Below, piece by piece: positions 1 to 8,326 of a stretch of DNA of 64,000 bases (the first letter of the stretch is position 1; every line of letters begins with the position of its first letter). The position numbers and the translations under genes were made by a program. The stretch is from Ruminiclostridium papyrosolvens DSM 2782 (lineage in GTDB: Bacteria; Bacillota; Clostridia; Acetivibrionales; DSM-1351). Location of the stretch: the NCBI RefSeq assembly GCF_029318685.1, contig NZ_CP119677.1, forward strand, positions 2,719,001 through 2,783,000, given 5' to 3'. The notes below the pieces were generated by a model. It saw only the letters and a program-made list of their open reading frames with translations. It made no database searches and was not told the DNA's origin.

Positions 1-12
1 TTCTCTAATTAA

Positions 13-804
13 TTAAACCGGATAATTAAAATTATCTGAGTCCTTTATATAGAAAAATGTCTTCAGTGATTTAAAATTGTACTTATTTGCCATTATAAGC
101 TGTTCCGTACTCCCCACAAAAAGTATTCCTTGATGATTTAATGCCATGTTGAACTTTTTGTATATTTCGGTCTTTGCTTCCTCTGTAAAGTAAATTAACA
201 CATTCCTGCAAACTATTAAATCAATATTGGTAGGATAAGGTTCTCTTAAGAGATTATGTTGCTTGAACTCAACACAATTCTTTACTTCATCCTTAATTTT
301 ATAACTTTCACCCAATATTGTAAAATACTTGCTTTTAAACTCCTGTGGTAAATTCTCGACACTTTTGGCATTATATATACCAGTTTTTGCCTTTTCTATA
401 GCTCCCAGGTCAATATCTGTTGCAAGTATCTTTATAGAGCTAAGAGGCATAAGTTTATTGAGTACCATAACAAGGGTATATGGTTCGTCCCCTGTAGAAC
501 ATGCAGCACTCCAAATTGTAAGCTTCTTTTTTTTGTTCAGCAAAAGTGGAAAAATCTCTTTCTCCAATACAGACCATTGGTCCGGATTTCTGTAAAACTC
601 AGACACATTTATCGTAAGGTAGTTTATGAATTCCTTGAACAATTCCTTATTGTCTTTTAATGCCTGAACGTAATCCTTGTATGTATTATAATTATTCTTT
701 CTTATAAGAGCATCTATTCTTCTTTTCATTTGCTTTTCTTTATAGAGAGTAAGATTTATCTTCGTCATTTTGAAAATTTCTTCTTTAAAGCCTTCGTAAT
801 CCAT
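13..804 (-). CDS. cheR: Chemotaxis protein methyltransferase CheR
   Basis: S-adenosylmethionine-dependent methyltransferase that methylates glutamates on chemoreceptors (MCPs) in the cytoplasm. The 263-aa length fits the family. An all-helical CheR N-domain (about residues 1-70) is followed by the Rossmann methyltransferase domain with the SAM motif around WSAACSTGDEPYT (about 99-111) and the CRNVLIYF motif near residue 200. The start is supported by an AGGAGG-type RBS at 807-816. No other chemotaxis gene lies beside it, so it is a stand-alone cheR here; what lies beyond position 1 is unknown. Function is certain at family level; which receptors it serves is not visible. Confidence 0.95.
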   Translation of the reverse strand: MDYEGFKEEIFKMTKINLTLYKEKQMKRRIDALIRKNNYNTYKDYVQALKDNKELFKEFINYLTINVSEFYRNPDQWSVLEKEIFPLLLNKKKKLTIWSAACSTGDEPYTLVMVLNKLMPLSSIKILATDIDLGAIEKAKTGIYNAKSVENLPQEFKSKYFTILGESYKIKDEVKNCVEFKQHNLLREPYPTNIDLIVCRNVLIYFTEEAKTEIYKKFNMALNHQGILFVGSTEQLIMANKYNFKSLKTFFYIKDSDNFNYPV

Positions 805-885
805 ATGAACCTCCTCATTGGTTTAATATTACAATTTTTATACAGTATTATATTCAGAATGAGGTACGATGATGTTTTTACACTT

Positions 886-920
886 AAATAAAGGATGTAC
901 CAATGTACATCCTTTATTTT
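886..920 (-). terminator. Intrinsic terminator of the hutP-like/aroH/cmk/ispH operon
   Basis: A 15-bp perfect stem (886-900 with 905-919) closes a 4-nt loop. A/T flanks make it usable in both directions. It lies 32 bases beyond the ispH::rpsA stop and before the cheR promoter region, so it most likely ends the upstream operon on the minus strand. Confidence 0.75.
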
Positions 921-951
921 TATTATTTAAAATGAAAAGTATAATCAAAAA

Positions 952-2970
952 TTATCCTTTAACGCTCTCACCAATGGTATTAGTCATATCTTCAACATGT
1001 TCCTTTGGAAGTTCTTCTCCCTCAGCAGCTGAAAGTTCTTCTTCCTTTTTTACGCCTGCAGGGTCGATTGGATTAACTTCCTTTATGCTAAGACTGATTT
1101 TCTTTGTTTCAGCATCAAATTCAATTATCTTTGCTTCAACCTGTTGGCCAACTGTCAAAGCATCTCCAGGCTTGCCCAAGCGAACTGATGAAATTTGGGA
1201 GATATGAACCAATCCGTCAATTCCTTCTTCGAGTTCAACAAATGCGCCAAATGGTACAAGTCTTACAACTTTACCTGTTGCTACATTACCTACCTGATAT
1301 TTTTCTGCAGCCTTAGCCCATGGATTGTCTGCTTGCTTCTTGTAGCCAAGTGAAATACGCTTCTTTTCCTTGTCGAAATCCAGTACGGAAACAATTATCT
1401 CGTCTCCAACTTTAACAACCTCAGAAGGATGCTTTATCTTGCTCCATGAAAGTTCACTAAGGTGTACAAGTCCGTCTACTCCTCCGATATCTACGAAAGC
1501 ACCGAAGTCCATAAGACTCTTTACCTGACCTTTGTAGGTCTTTCCTATTTCAATACTATTCCATATTACGCTGGATGCAGCTTCCTTATTCTTTTCAATT
1601 AAAATTCTTGCTGAACCAACAACTTTTCTTTTTTGCTTGTTTAATTCTATAATTTCAACCTGTAAAACCTGTTTTACAAATTCAGAAAGATCCTTAATGA
1701 ATCTGTCGCTGATTTGTGAAGCAGGAATAAATACTCTAACACCACTTGCATTACCAATTACGCCGCCGTTAACCTTTTCTGTAACTTTGACCTTTACAGG
1801 CTGCTTGCTTTCATATGCACTCTCAATTACATCCCAACCTTTAACAGCATCAACTCTCTTCTTGCTCAGAAGAACGTTACCTTCGCCATCGTTAACCCTT
1901 ACTACGAAAACGTCAATCTCGTCCCCAACTTTAAGTGATTTTTCAGGATTAAAGTCCGGATCATCAGAAAACTCCTGCATTGGAATGATTCCGTCTGATT
2001 TATACCCCATGTCAATAAATACTTCATTATGGTTGTATCCAATAATTTTGCCTTTTGTAATCTGACCCGTAGTCAAAGTTACGAGTGAGCTTTCAAAAGC
2101 ATCAGCAAAGCTCATTTCCAAATCCTGTCTATTTAATTCACTCATTTTATGAATAACCTCCTTGATTACCCAGTCAGGTGTTGACGCCCCTGCAGTAATA
2201 CCAATTTTTTTAATTTTTTTTATATCAACCGGTGGAATATCATCGGCTGTTTGTACTTTAAATGTGTTATCACAATTTGTTTTGCAAATTTGATAAAGCT
2301 TATTGGTATTGGAACTGTTGTTTCCGCCAATAACCAACACCATGTCAACTATTTTTGAAATTTTTTCAGCTTCAGTTTGTCTTTTGTCTGTCGCATTACA
2401 TATTGTATCAAATTTTAAAACATTTTCAAACCTTTTATTTAATCTAAGTATAATTTTTTCCCATTTCTCACGAATAAATGTAGTTTGTGCAACTATACAT
2501 ATATTTTTTTTGATATCGGGCAGATTATCAACATTATTCTCGTCTTCAATAATCAAGGCACTATTATCACACCATCCGTTTATTCCTATTATCTCAGGAT
2601 GGGTCTTGTCGCCTGCTATAATTATCTGGTAACCTTCCCTATACTTATTATTTACCAAGTCGTGTATTTTCTCCACATAGGGACAAGAAGCGTCTACTAC
2701 CTCAAGTCCACGGGTTTTCAAACTTTCAATTACCTGAGGTCCTACACCATGAGCTCGTATGACCACCTTTGCAGGCGCTTCCGACTCTTCCGGATCATTT
2801 ATTGTGATAACTCCGTAATTTTTAAGTTTTTGCACTACCTGATCATTATGAATTATAGGTCCAAGTGTATATATCTTTTTTTCTGATTTTGTCGCCAAAT
2901 CAGTTACTATTTTAACCGCATTATTTACTCCAAAGCAAAAGCCGGCGGTATTTGCGATAACCAGTTCCAT
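952..2970 (-). CDS. ispH: IspH (HMBPP reductase) fused to four S1 RNA-binding domains
   Basis: Bifunctional-looking 672-aa protein. Residues 1-280 are 4-hydroxy-3-methylbut-2-enyl diphosphate reductase, the last step of the MEP isoprenoid pathway. The three [4Fe-4S] cysteines are present (C12 in GFCFGV, C96 in DASCP, C191 in TICNAT), as are substrate motifs RAHGV, HPE and ITAGASTPDW. Residues 300-645 hold four S1 repeats as in ribosomal protein S1; the last two carry the classic GAFV...GLVH cores. An acidic tail follows. This IspH-S1 fusion is known from Clostridia. It is last in an operon, 17 bases after cmk, echoing the cmk-rpsA pairing found in many bacteria. The S1 part presumably aids translation initiation. 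Confidence 0.95.
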   Translation of the reverse strand: MELVIANTAGFCFGVNNAVKIVTDLATKSEKKIYTLGPIIHNDQVVQKLKNYGVITINDPEESEAPAKVVIRAHGVGPQVIESLKTRGLEVVDASCPYVEKIHDLVNNKYREGYQIIIAGDKTHPEIIGINGWCDNSALIIEDENNVDNLPDIKKNICIVAQTTFIREKWEKIILRLNKRFENVLKFDTICNATDKRQTEAEKISKIVDMVLVIGGNNSSNTNKLYQICKTNCDNTFKVQTADDIPPVDIKKIKKIGITAGASTPDWVIKEVIHKMSELNRQDLEMSFADAFESSLVTLTTGQITKGKIIGYNHNEVFIDMGYKSDGIIPMQEFSDDPDFNPEKSLKVGDEIDVFVVRVNDGEGNVLLSKKRVDAVKGWDVIESAYESKQPVKVKVTEKVNGGVIGNASGVRVFIPASQISDRFIKDLSEFVKQVLQVEIIELNKQKRKVVGSARILIEKNKEAASSVIWNSIEIGKTYKGQVKSLMDFGAFVDIGGVDGLVHLSELSWSKIKHPSEVVKVGDEIIVSVLDFDKEKKRISLGYKKQADNPWAKAAEKYQVGNVATGKVVRLVPFGAFVELEEGIDGLVHISQISSVRLGKPGDALTVGQQVEAKIIEFDAETKKISLSIKEVNPIDPAGVKKEEELSAAEGEELPKEHVEDMTNTIGESVKG

Positions 2971-2987
2971 TAAATCAACCTCACTGT

Positions 2988-3659
2988 TTATATGTTTGCA
3001 TAATTTTTATAGAAGTAGAGTATTTTCTCTGCTACATCTTCTATTGTCATGGAAGTAGAATCTATCTCAACAGCATCAGGTACTTTTTTAAGGGGGGCAA
3101 AAGCCCTTGACATATCACTATTGTCCCTATTTTGCATATCCTCTTTGACTTCATCTAAGTTAACCTGCTGCCCTTTTAAAGCCAGTTCTTCGTATCTCCG
3201 TTTAGCTCTCTCATTAATATCTGCAGTCAGAAAAATTTTAAGATTTGCATTAGGCAGTACATATGAACCTATATCCCTGCCATCCATAACTACATCCTTT
3301 TCTCCTGCAATCTTTCTTTGAAGTTCCACCATTTTAAGTCTTACTTCTTTAATAGCTGCTACATTTGCAGCCCCTGCAGATACTTCCCCCGTTCTTATAT
3401 CCTCTGAAACATCAGAACCATCCAAGAAAATCTTCTGGGAATTGTTATCATGTGTGATAGCTATATTTATATTATCAATTATCCTTATTATACCTTCTCT
3501 TGATTTGGTATCAACGCCACTTTCTATTGCCTTCAAAGCAACTGCTCTATACATTGCTCCCGTATCTAGATATATAAAGCCAAGCTCAGCTGAAACCTTT
3601 TTGGCTATTGTACTTTTTCCGGCACCTGCCGGACCATCTATTGCTATGCTCTTTGGCAT
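2988..3659 (-). CDS. cmk: Cytidylate kinase
   Basis: Phosphorylates CMP/dCMP with ATP in the pyrimidine salvage and recycling pathway. The N-terminal P-loop GPAGAGKST sits directly after the first strand (SIAIDG), followed by YLDTGAMYRA and the VMDGRDIG motif typical of the family; length is about 223 aa. An in-frame ATG lies nine bases upstream (3668) but is almost against the GGA box, so the internal ATG at 3659 is preferred. It sits between aroH (30-40 bases) and ispH::rpsA (17 bases) in one operon. Confidence 0.95.
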   Translation of the reverse strand: MPKSIAIDGPAGAGKSTIAKKVSAELGFIYLDTGAMYRAVALKAIESGVDTKSREGIIRIIDNINIAITHDNNSQKIFLDGSDVSEDIRTGEVSAGAANVAAIKEVRLKMVELQRKIAGEKDVVMDGRDIGSYVLPNANLKIFLTADINERAKRRYEELALKGQQVNLDEVKEDMQNRDNSDMSRAFAPLKKVPDAVEIDSTSMTIEDVAEKILYFYKNYANI

Positions 3660-3698
3660 TCTTATCATTCCGTTTCGTGTATTGTATTTATTTTACGT

Positions 3699-4067
3699 TT
3701 ACTGCTGCTTAGCTAAGTCAGGTCTTAACACCTGTGCCCCTTTAAGATATACATGATTAATGTCGGTATTAGTCTTTTCAGTGTTTATGTGAATCATAAC
3801 TCGTATGCATTTTTTCAGACTGCCGGGAACATTTATTTCACTTGTGCACATTAAAGGAATATCATTCCAACCAATTTGTCTTGCAGCTACTGCCGGAAAA
3901 GCAGCATTCAAGTCCTGTGTAACCGTAAATATTACACTTATTATATCTGTATATTCTAAAGAATTTCTTTCTATAATTTCCACAAGAAGTTCTTTTGTTC
4001 CTTCCCAAATTAACTCTTTTGTATTTTCCGATACAGTTATTGCACCTCTTACCGCTCTAACAGCCAT
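3699..4067 (-). CDS. aroH: Chorismate mutase, AroH type
   Basis: Monofunctional chorismate mutase (chorismate to prephenate, Phe/Tyr biosynthesis) of the trimeric Bacillus AroH class. Counting from the ATG at 4067, the active-site residues known in the B. subtilis enzyme can be seen: R7, R63, C74, E77, R89 and Y107. That gives 122 aa against about 127 in Bacillus. The start at 4067 is chosen because it has an AAGGAG box 8 bases upstream; an ATG at 4106 would overlap the end of the upstream gene and has no RBS. Second gene of its operon. Confidence 0.93.
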   Translation of the reverse strand: MAVRAVRGAITVSENTKELIWEGTKELLVEIIERNSLEYTDIISVIFTVTQDLNAAFPAVAARQIGWNDIPLMCTSEINVPGSLKKCIRVMIHINTEKTNTDINHVYLKGAQVLRPDLAKQQ

Positions 4068-4098
4068 TAATTTCTCCTTATAATTCGGTATTTTGTTA

Positions 4099-4518
4099 TT
4101 ATACAACTCTATGTCCTAGTCCTATTGAAACTTCGTTTAAATTCAAGAGACCTATTCCAAAAAATACTGCAACGCTAACATGATCCTTATATCTGGCTAT
4201 TCCAATTTTTCCTCCGACATTCAAACCTATTGCCTTTGGCATTATCTGCGATATTGCCTCTCTTGTTGCACCTGCTACAGCACCCTGCTCAGCATGACTC
4301 TCACTAATTACTCCTTCACGTTTTGAAGATACGACTGCTCTTTCCACAATCTTCATAACTGATGAAATAAACTCCCCTCCATAATCAACAGCAGCAGTGT
4401 TTATTCCTGTTTGCAGAAATTCTTGCTGAAGTTTCTTTTCAGTTGCCCTGTCATTGGTTAGTGCAATTCTTATTGCTGCACTTGCTATATCTTTGCTGCC
4501 AAAATCTTCATTAGCCAT
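4099..4518 (-). CDS. HutP-family RNA-binding antiterminator-like protein
   Basis: 139-aa protein resembling HutP, the histidine-dependent RNA-binding antiterminator of the Bacillus hut operon. Visible family traits are the central [21 protein letters not shown] helix, a following [10 protein letters not shown] strand and the C-terminal [13 protein letters not shown], which corresponds to the HutP end motif with its conserved His. An RBS (GGAGG) precedes the ATG. There is no histidine-utilisation gene in the window; instead it heads an operon with aroH, cmk and ispH::rpsA. Ligand and RNA target are therefore unknown. Family assignment is fairly firm, role open. Confidence 0.75.
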   Translation of the reverse strand: MANEDFGSKDIASAAIRIALTNDRATEKKLQQEFLQTGINTAAVDYGGEFISSVMKIVERAVVSSKREGVISESHAEQGAVAGATREAISQIMPKAIGLNVGGKIGIARYKDHVSVAVFFGIGLLNLNEVSIGLGHRVV

Positions 4519-4611
4519 ATTATCCTCCGTTAGCCATAGTGCGACTACTAATAATCTAAATAATTTTTATTTTTATTCATATTCATCTCAAAAGCACGAT
4601 GTTTGTAACAT

Positions 4612-4640
4612 TTATTACCTTTTTAGGAGTTTTAAGTCAA
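4612..4640 (-). promoter_or_regulatory. Sigma-A-type promoter of the hutP-like operon
   Basis: Reading the minus strand: -35 TTGACT (4640-4635), 17-base spacer, -10 TAATAA (4617-4612). It begins just after the terminator of the upstream transcription unit and lies about 95 bases before the hutP-like start. Confidence 0.6.
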
Positions 4641-4641
4641 T

Positions 4642-4674
4642 AAAAACCTATATAGTTAAATTATATAGGTTTTT
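4642..4674 (-). terminator. Intrinsic terminator of the rpiR/flavoprotein operon
   Basis: A 13-bp perfect stem (4642-4654 with 4662-4674) around a 7-base loop, with a U-rich 3' side on the minus strand. It lies about 50 bases beyond the stop of the membrane protein ending at 4723. Confidence 0.8.
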
Positions 4675-4722
4675 TTATTATAAAACAATAATTAAGTTAA
4701 TTTTGTCAGATATACAAACAAA

Positions 4723-5208
4723 TTAATTAAACTGGATTTTAACCAGCTTCTTAATATTACGCTGAATACTTGCAATTGCATTTATACACTTAACGTCTAT
4801 GTTTGATGATGCATTTTGTACTTTAATCATGTGGTTAATCTGACTTTCACTACCGTCAATCTCTATGACATCTCCATCATTTACATTAATAGGTTTTTCT
4901 AGCTTGTCAAAGACTGCAATCTGTTCACCATTCACCAGTATCTTGGCTTGCGGATCAGGCTCTTCATCAATCAGTGCCAAAGTTACCTTACCTCTTCCAT
5001 ATAGGTATTCGTCACTTCCAAGAGGTAAGCCAACAGACTTATCCATAATGTTCAGGTGAGCACGGACTGAAGGCACTGACAGGACAATCTGAACAGATAT
5101 CAGTACTATAAAAAATATAGTACAAGTCCGAAACAGTATTTTTTCTAGGGATGCTGTTTTATCTGTTTGAGAAACTTTGTCATTATTCCTTTTAAAATTA
5201 ATTTTCAT
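4723..5208 (-). CDS. Membrane-anchored protein of unknown function
   Basis: About 161 aa from the ATG at 5208, chosen because GAGG lies 8 bases upstream; a longer frame reaching 5280 has no RBS. A basic cytoplasmic N-terminus is followed by one hydrophobic segment (about residues 22-42), then an extracellular part with repeated beta-strand character (KILVNGEQIAVFDKLEKPINVNDGDVIEIDG), which looks like a small beta-sandwich. I do not recognise the family. It follows the HI0933-type flavoprotein by 89 bases and is last in the transcript. No catalytic motif is visible. Confidence 0.7.
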   Translation of the reverse strand: MKINFKRNNDKVSQTDKTASLEKILFRTCTIFFIVLISVQIVLSVPSVRAHLNIMDKSVGLPLGSDEYLYGRGKVTLALIDEEPDPQAKILVNGEQIAVFDKLEKPINVNDGDVIEIDGSESQINHMIKVQNASSNIDVKCINAIASIQRNIKKLVKIQFN

Positions 5209-5297
5209 ATACCAAGCCTCAATTTGTTTATTTACTGTTAATATGTACAAACTTTCGGCCAAATACACATAATTTCCCAAGATTCATGATTTAACTA

Positions 5298-6524
5298 TTA
5301 ACAATTCAATCCTGCCAGATAGCCTGTTGAAAATGCAATTGTAAGATTAAAGCCGCCAGTGTATGCGTCAACGTCAATTACCTCACCTGCCATGAATAAA
5401 CCACCTATCTTTTTTGACTCCATAGTTGAAGGATTTATTTCACTTGTTTTTACTCCACCTGCCGTAACTATGGCTTCCTTTATGGGTCTTGCACCGATGA
5501 CAGTAATTTTAAGGCTTTTCAAAAGTGTGACAAGTCTTTTTCTTTCTTCCTTTGTGATTTGATGTACCGGCTTCTCAGGATTGATTTCGGATAACTCTAT
5601 AATTACGGGAATAAACTTCTGAGGCAATAAATCGTCAAGTGAGTTTTTATATTGCTTTCTTGAATATTTATCAAAATCCCTCTGAACTCTCTCATCCAGT
5701 TTTTCCAAAGTCAATGCGGGTTTTAAATCCAGAGACATCTCAATATTCTTAAAATCATAAGAGAGCAAGTGTCTGCTTGCACTTAAAATTACCGGACCAG
5801 AAACTCCAAAATGAGTGAAAATCATTTCACCGAAATCATTATATATCTCCTTGCCATTTCTGTTTCTAAATGAAACAGATACATTTTTAAGAGAAAGCCC
5901 CTGTAAATCCTTAATCCATTCTTCCTGCGTAATAAGCGGTACTAGAGATGGTTTTAAAGGAGTTACGGTGTGTCCAAGTTTTCTCACCATATCATATCCG
6001 TCCCCGGTTGACCCTGTTCCCGGATAAGACATTCCGCCTACGGCAAGTATAACCGACTCAGCCTCAATAATACTTCCGTCCGAAAGGCGTACTCCTGTAA
6101 CTTTATTGTCCTGTGCAAGGATTTCAGTAACCGTTGCTTCCGTATTTATTTTAACACCGTTTGATTTCAGGAAATCCATAAGAGTGTTCAATACATCTCT
6201 GGAAGAATCTGATTCGGGAAAAACCCTTCCGCCTCTTTCTACTTTGGTACGAAGTCCCTTTTGATTGAAAAAATAAATCAAATCCTGATTTGAAAACGTA
6301 TAAAAAGCCGAGTAAAGAAAGTTTCCATTCCCCGGCGTATTTTCTATCAAGCCTTCAACATCAGTATCATTAGTAATATTACATCTGCCTTTACCTGATA
6401 TTAAGAGTTTTTTCCCAAGTTTGCTGTTTTTCTCCAATAAAATAACATCCCGACCTCTTCCGGCTGCAATACCTGCCGCCATTATCCCAGCCGGGCCGCC
6501 TCCAATTACTATTACTTTACCCAT
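5298..6524 (-). CDS. HI0933/BaiN-family NAD(P)/FAD-dependent oxidoreductase
   Basis: 408-aa flavoprotein. It starts with the dinucleotide-binding motif VIGGGPAGIMAA (about residues 5-16) and the family marker GKKLLISGKGRCNITN (about 37-52), and ends with the GGLFMAGEVIDVDAYTGGFNL FAD-contact segment. Members of this family (HI0933, YhiN, BaiN) are soluble flavin reductases of mostly unproven substrate; BaiN acts on bile-acid intermediates in gut clostridia, but no bile-acid cluster is present here. It follows an RpiR regulator by 32 bases. Confidence 0.88.
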   Translation of the reverse strand: MGKVIVIGGGPAGIMAAGIAAGRGRDVILLEKNSKLGKKLLISGKGRCNITNDTDVEGLIENTPGNGNFLYSAFYTFSNQDLIYFFNQKGLRTKVERGGRVFPESDSSRDVLNTLMDFLKSNGVKINTEATVTEILAQDNKVTGVRLSDGSIIEAESVILAVGGMSYPGTGSTGDGYDMVRKLGHTVTPLKPSLVPLITQEEWIKDLQGLSLKNVSVSFRNRNGKEIYNDFGEMIFTHFGVSGPVILSASRHLLSYDFKNIEMSLDLKPALTLEKLDERVQRDFDKYSRKQYKNSLDDLLPQKFIPVIIELSEINPEKPVHQITKEERKRLVTLLKSLKITVIGARPIKEAIVTAGGVKTSEINPSTMESKKIGGLFMAGEVIDVDAYTGGFNLTIAFSTGYLAGLNC

Positions 6525-6556
6525 ATGTGTCCTTTCAGAATTAATTACAGTATAAA

Positions 6557-7450
6557 TTACAGTTTTTCATCATGATAATCGTCTTTTTCGTATACCTCAT
6601 ATTCATCCCATATCTTTTCGAGCTTTTCAAAGGTATTGTAGACATCATTTTTCCTTCTCATACCTACTGCTACTATTAATGCATTTATAAGGCTTAATGG
6701 GGCAACAAGTGAATCTACAAAGGAAGCCATATCGCTTCTGGCAAGTAAATACTGGTTGGCAGCCTGTGCTACCGGGGACTCCGCACTGTCAGTTATGGCA
6801 ATTGTATTAACTCCCTGGTCTTTTGCAAACTGTAAGGCTTTTATAGTTCTTTTAGAGTAACGTGGATAACTGATACCAATAACAACGTCACCGGGCTGTG
6901 CCTTTATGATTTGTTCAAACATTTCGCTGACACTTGTTGTATGAACAAGTCTAATATTGTCAAATATTAAATTGAAGTAGAAACCAAGAAAACTTGCAAG
7001 AGGAGCAGAACTTCTTACCCCAAGAATGAATATTCTTTTTGCTCCTAATATGGTTTCAACTATTTCATTAAAATTGTTTATGTCCATTTGTTCAAGTGTT
7101 AATTTTATTTTATCCATATCAGATTGCAATACACTTTTTAGTATATTGTCTTCATTGAGTCTGTTGGATGATACCTCTATTCTCTGTACTGAAGTAAGCT
7201 TGCTTTTTATAAGCTCCTGAAGAACCTTCTGAAGCTTAGGATACCCATCAAACCCCAGTTCTATAGCAAATCTGACTACAGTTGATTCACTGACGCCTAC
7301 TATTTCTCCAAGCTTGGCTGCAGTAACAAATGCTGCCTTGTCATAATGGTTTGATATATAGTTGGCTATAAGCTTCTGACCCTTGCTGAAATCATTATAT
7401 TTCTGTTGTATTAAACTCAATAAATCATTATTTTTAAGGCTGTTATTCAT
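6557..7450 (-). CDS. MurR/RpiR family transcriptional regulator
   Basis: 297 aa from the ATG at 7450 (GGAGGAG directly upstream; an in-frame ATG at 7468 lacks an RBS). An N-terminal RpiR helix-turn-helix covers about residues 1-77, with the recognition segment VGVSESTVVRFAIELGFDGY. A C-terminal SIS sugar-phosphate-binding domain covers about 120-255 (KRIFILGVRSSAPLA, GISYPRYSKRTI, AITDSAESP). Such proteins sense phosphosugars. It is first in a transcript with a flavoprotein and an unknown membrane protein, an unusual pairing with no sugar gene nearby, so its ligand cannot be guessed. Confidence 0.92.
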   Translation of the reverse strand: MNNSLKNNDLLSLIQQKYNDFSKGQKLIANYISNHYDKAAFVTAAKLGEIVGVSESTVVRFAIELGFDGYPKLQKVLQELIKSKLTSVQRIEVSSNRLNEDNILKSVLQSDMDKIKLTLEQMDINNFNEIVETILGAKRIFILGVRSSAPLASFLGFYFNLIFDNIRLVHTTSVSEMFEQIIKAQPGDVVIGISYPRYSKRTIKALQFAKDQGVNTIAITDSAESPVAQAANQYLLARSDMASFVDSLVAPLSLINALIVAVGMRRKNDVYNTFEKLEKIWDEYEVYEKDDYHDEKL

Positions 7451-7630
7451 AATCTCCTCCAAATGCACTTCTAAAGCAATATAACTTATATATTACCTTT
7501 TTGCAGGAAAAAAATCAAGCAATTGCATTTTTTCAAATACATTGAATCCGGAAATAATTTAACTAATATTATTTGAAAACCTACTAATAATAATTGATAT
7601 ACATAATCAGCAGGAGGTTAAATACAGACA

Positions 7631-8275
7631 ATGATACAAATTGATGATGCTGGAAGCGGAAGTTTTATTGGCGGTACTTGTATCGGTTTTTACAGACCTG
7701 AAACAAATGAATACTATTTTGATATTATTCCCGTAGAGCTTTACAATACAGATAACTTTAAAAAAAAACTGTATCTGGATGACGTCGTTGAAATAGCCAA
7801 GAAAGCCTTTACAGCCCTTGGTGTATCAAAGTCTGATTCTATTGAGATTTGCAGAGGATATATGTTTGAGAGACTGAAGTGCTGGCTGACAGAAGAAGGC
7901 TTTTGTTGGTACGTAACACAGATTACGGGACGAATACAGGAAGTTGTTGAAAAGAACTTTGAGCTATATGCAGTTAATCTTGGGCTACCAAATGATTATA
8001 TAAAATTCACCAGATTCCCCTTTCACTTTCATAAACTTCTCAGATGGGTACTGTCTGATTATGAAAATAGAATAAACCTGTGTAAAGTCGGCTGGAAAAG
8101 CTGGCAAAAAATTAAAGATATTTCTCCTACATTGAGTTATGCCCAAATCCAGCAGTCAAATTTTGTATGTCTAAAATGCGGAAAACATATAAAAAAAGGC
8201 TCAGACGTTGCAGTACTTGAGTTTTTTAGTAACAAGCAAAATTTCATTTTCCTTCACAAGGGGTGTGAAAATTAA
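7631..8275 (+). CDS. Conserved hypothetical protein with C-terminal CxxC zinc-knuckle-like motif
   Basis: 214-aa soluble protein that I do not recognise. The N-terminal half (DDAGSGSFIGGTCIGFYRPET) is glycine-rich and begins like a small alpha/beta domain containing an acidic DD pair. The last 50 residues carry CLKCGKHIKKGSD...FLHKGC, three cysteines and a histidine consistent with one bound zinc. The AGGAGG at 7613-7618 is 12 bases from the ATG, slightly long. It stands alone, divergent from rpiR. The DDAGSGSFIGG start loosely recalls RNase H-like folds, but I would not call it that. Confidence 0.7.
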   Translation: MIQIDDAGSGSFIGGTCIGFYRPETNEYYFDIIPVELYNTDNFKKKLYLDDVVEIAKKAFTALGVSKSDSIEICRGYMFERLKCWLTEEGFCWYVTQITGRIQEVVEKNFELYAVNLGLPNDYIKFTRFPFHFHKLLRWVLSDYENRINLCKVGWKSWQKIKDISPTLSYAQIQQSNFVCLKCGKHIKKGSDVAVLEFFSNKQNFIFLHKGCEN

Positions 8276-8283
8276 TTTTCAGT

Positions 8284-8317
8284 AAAAAACCCCCACAGTT
8301 TTATATTACCGTGGAGG
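8284..8317 (-). terminator. Intrinsic terminator of the transcarboxylase operon
   Basis: On the minus strand 8317-8311 pairs with 8296-8290 (7 bp including one G-U pair), followed by six U. It lies 10 bases after the OadA-like stop and faces the convergent plus-strand gene ending at 8275. Confidence 0.75.
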
Positions 8318-8326
8318 CATTTATGT

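Noticed and set aside
1637-2632. Plus-strand frames inside ispH::rpsA
   Set aside because: Shadows of a fully conserved coding region on the other strand.
5298-6524. Bile-acid (bai) pathway reductase
   Set aside because: The BaiN-like family is broad; no other bai gene is present, so the specific function is not supported.
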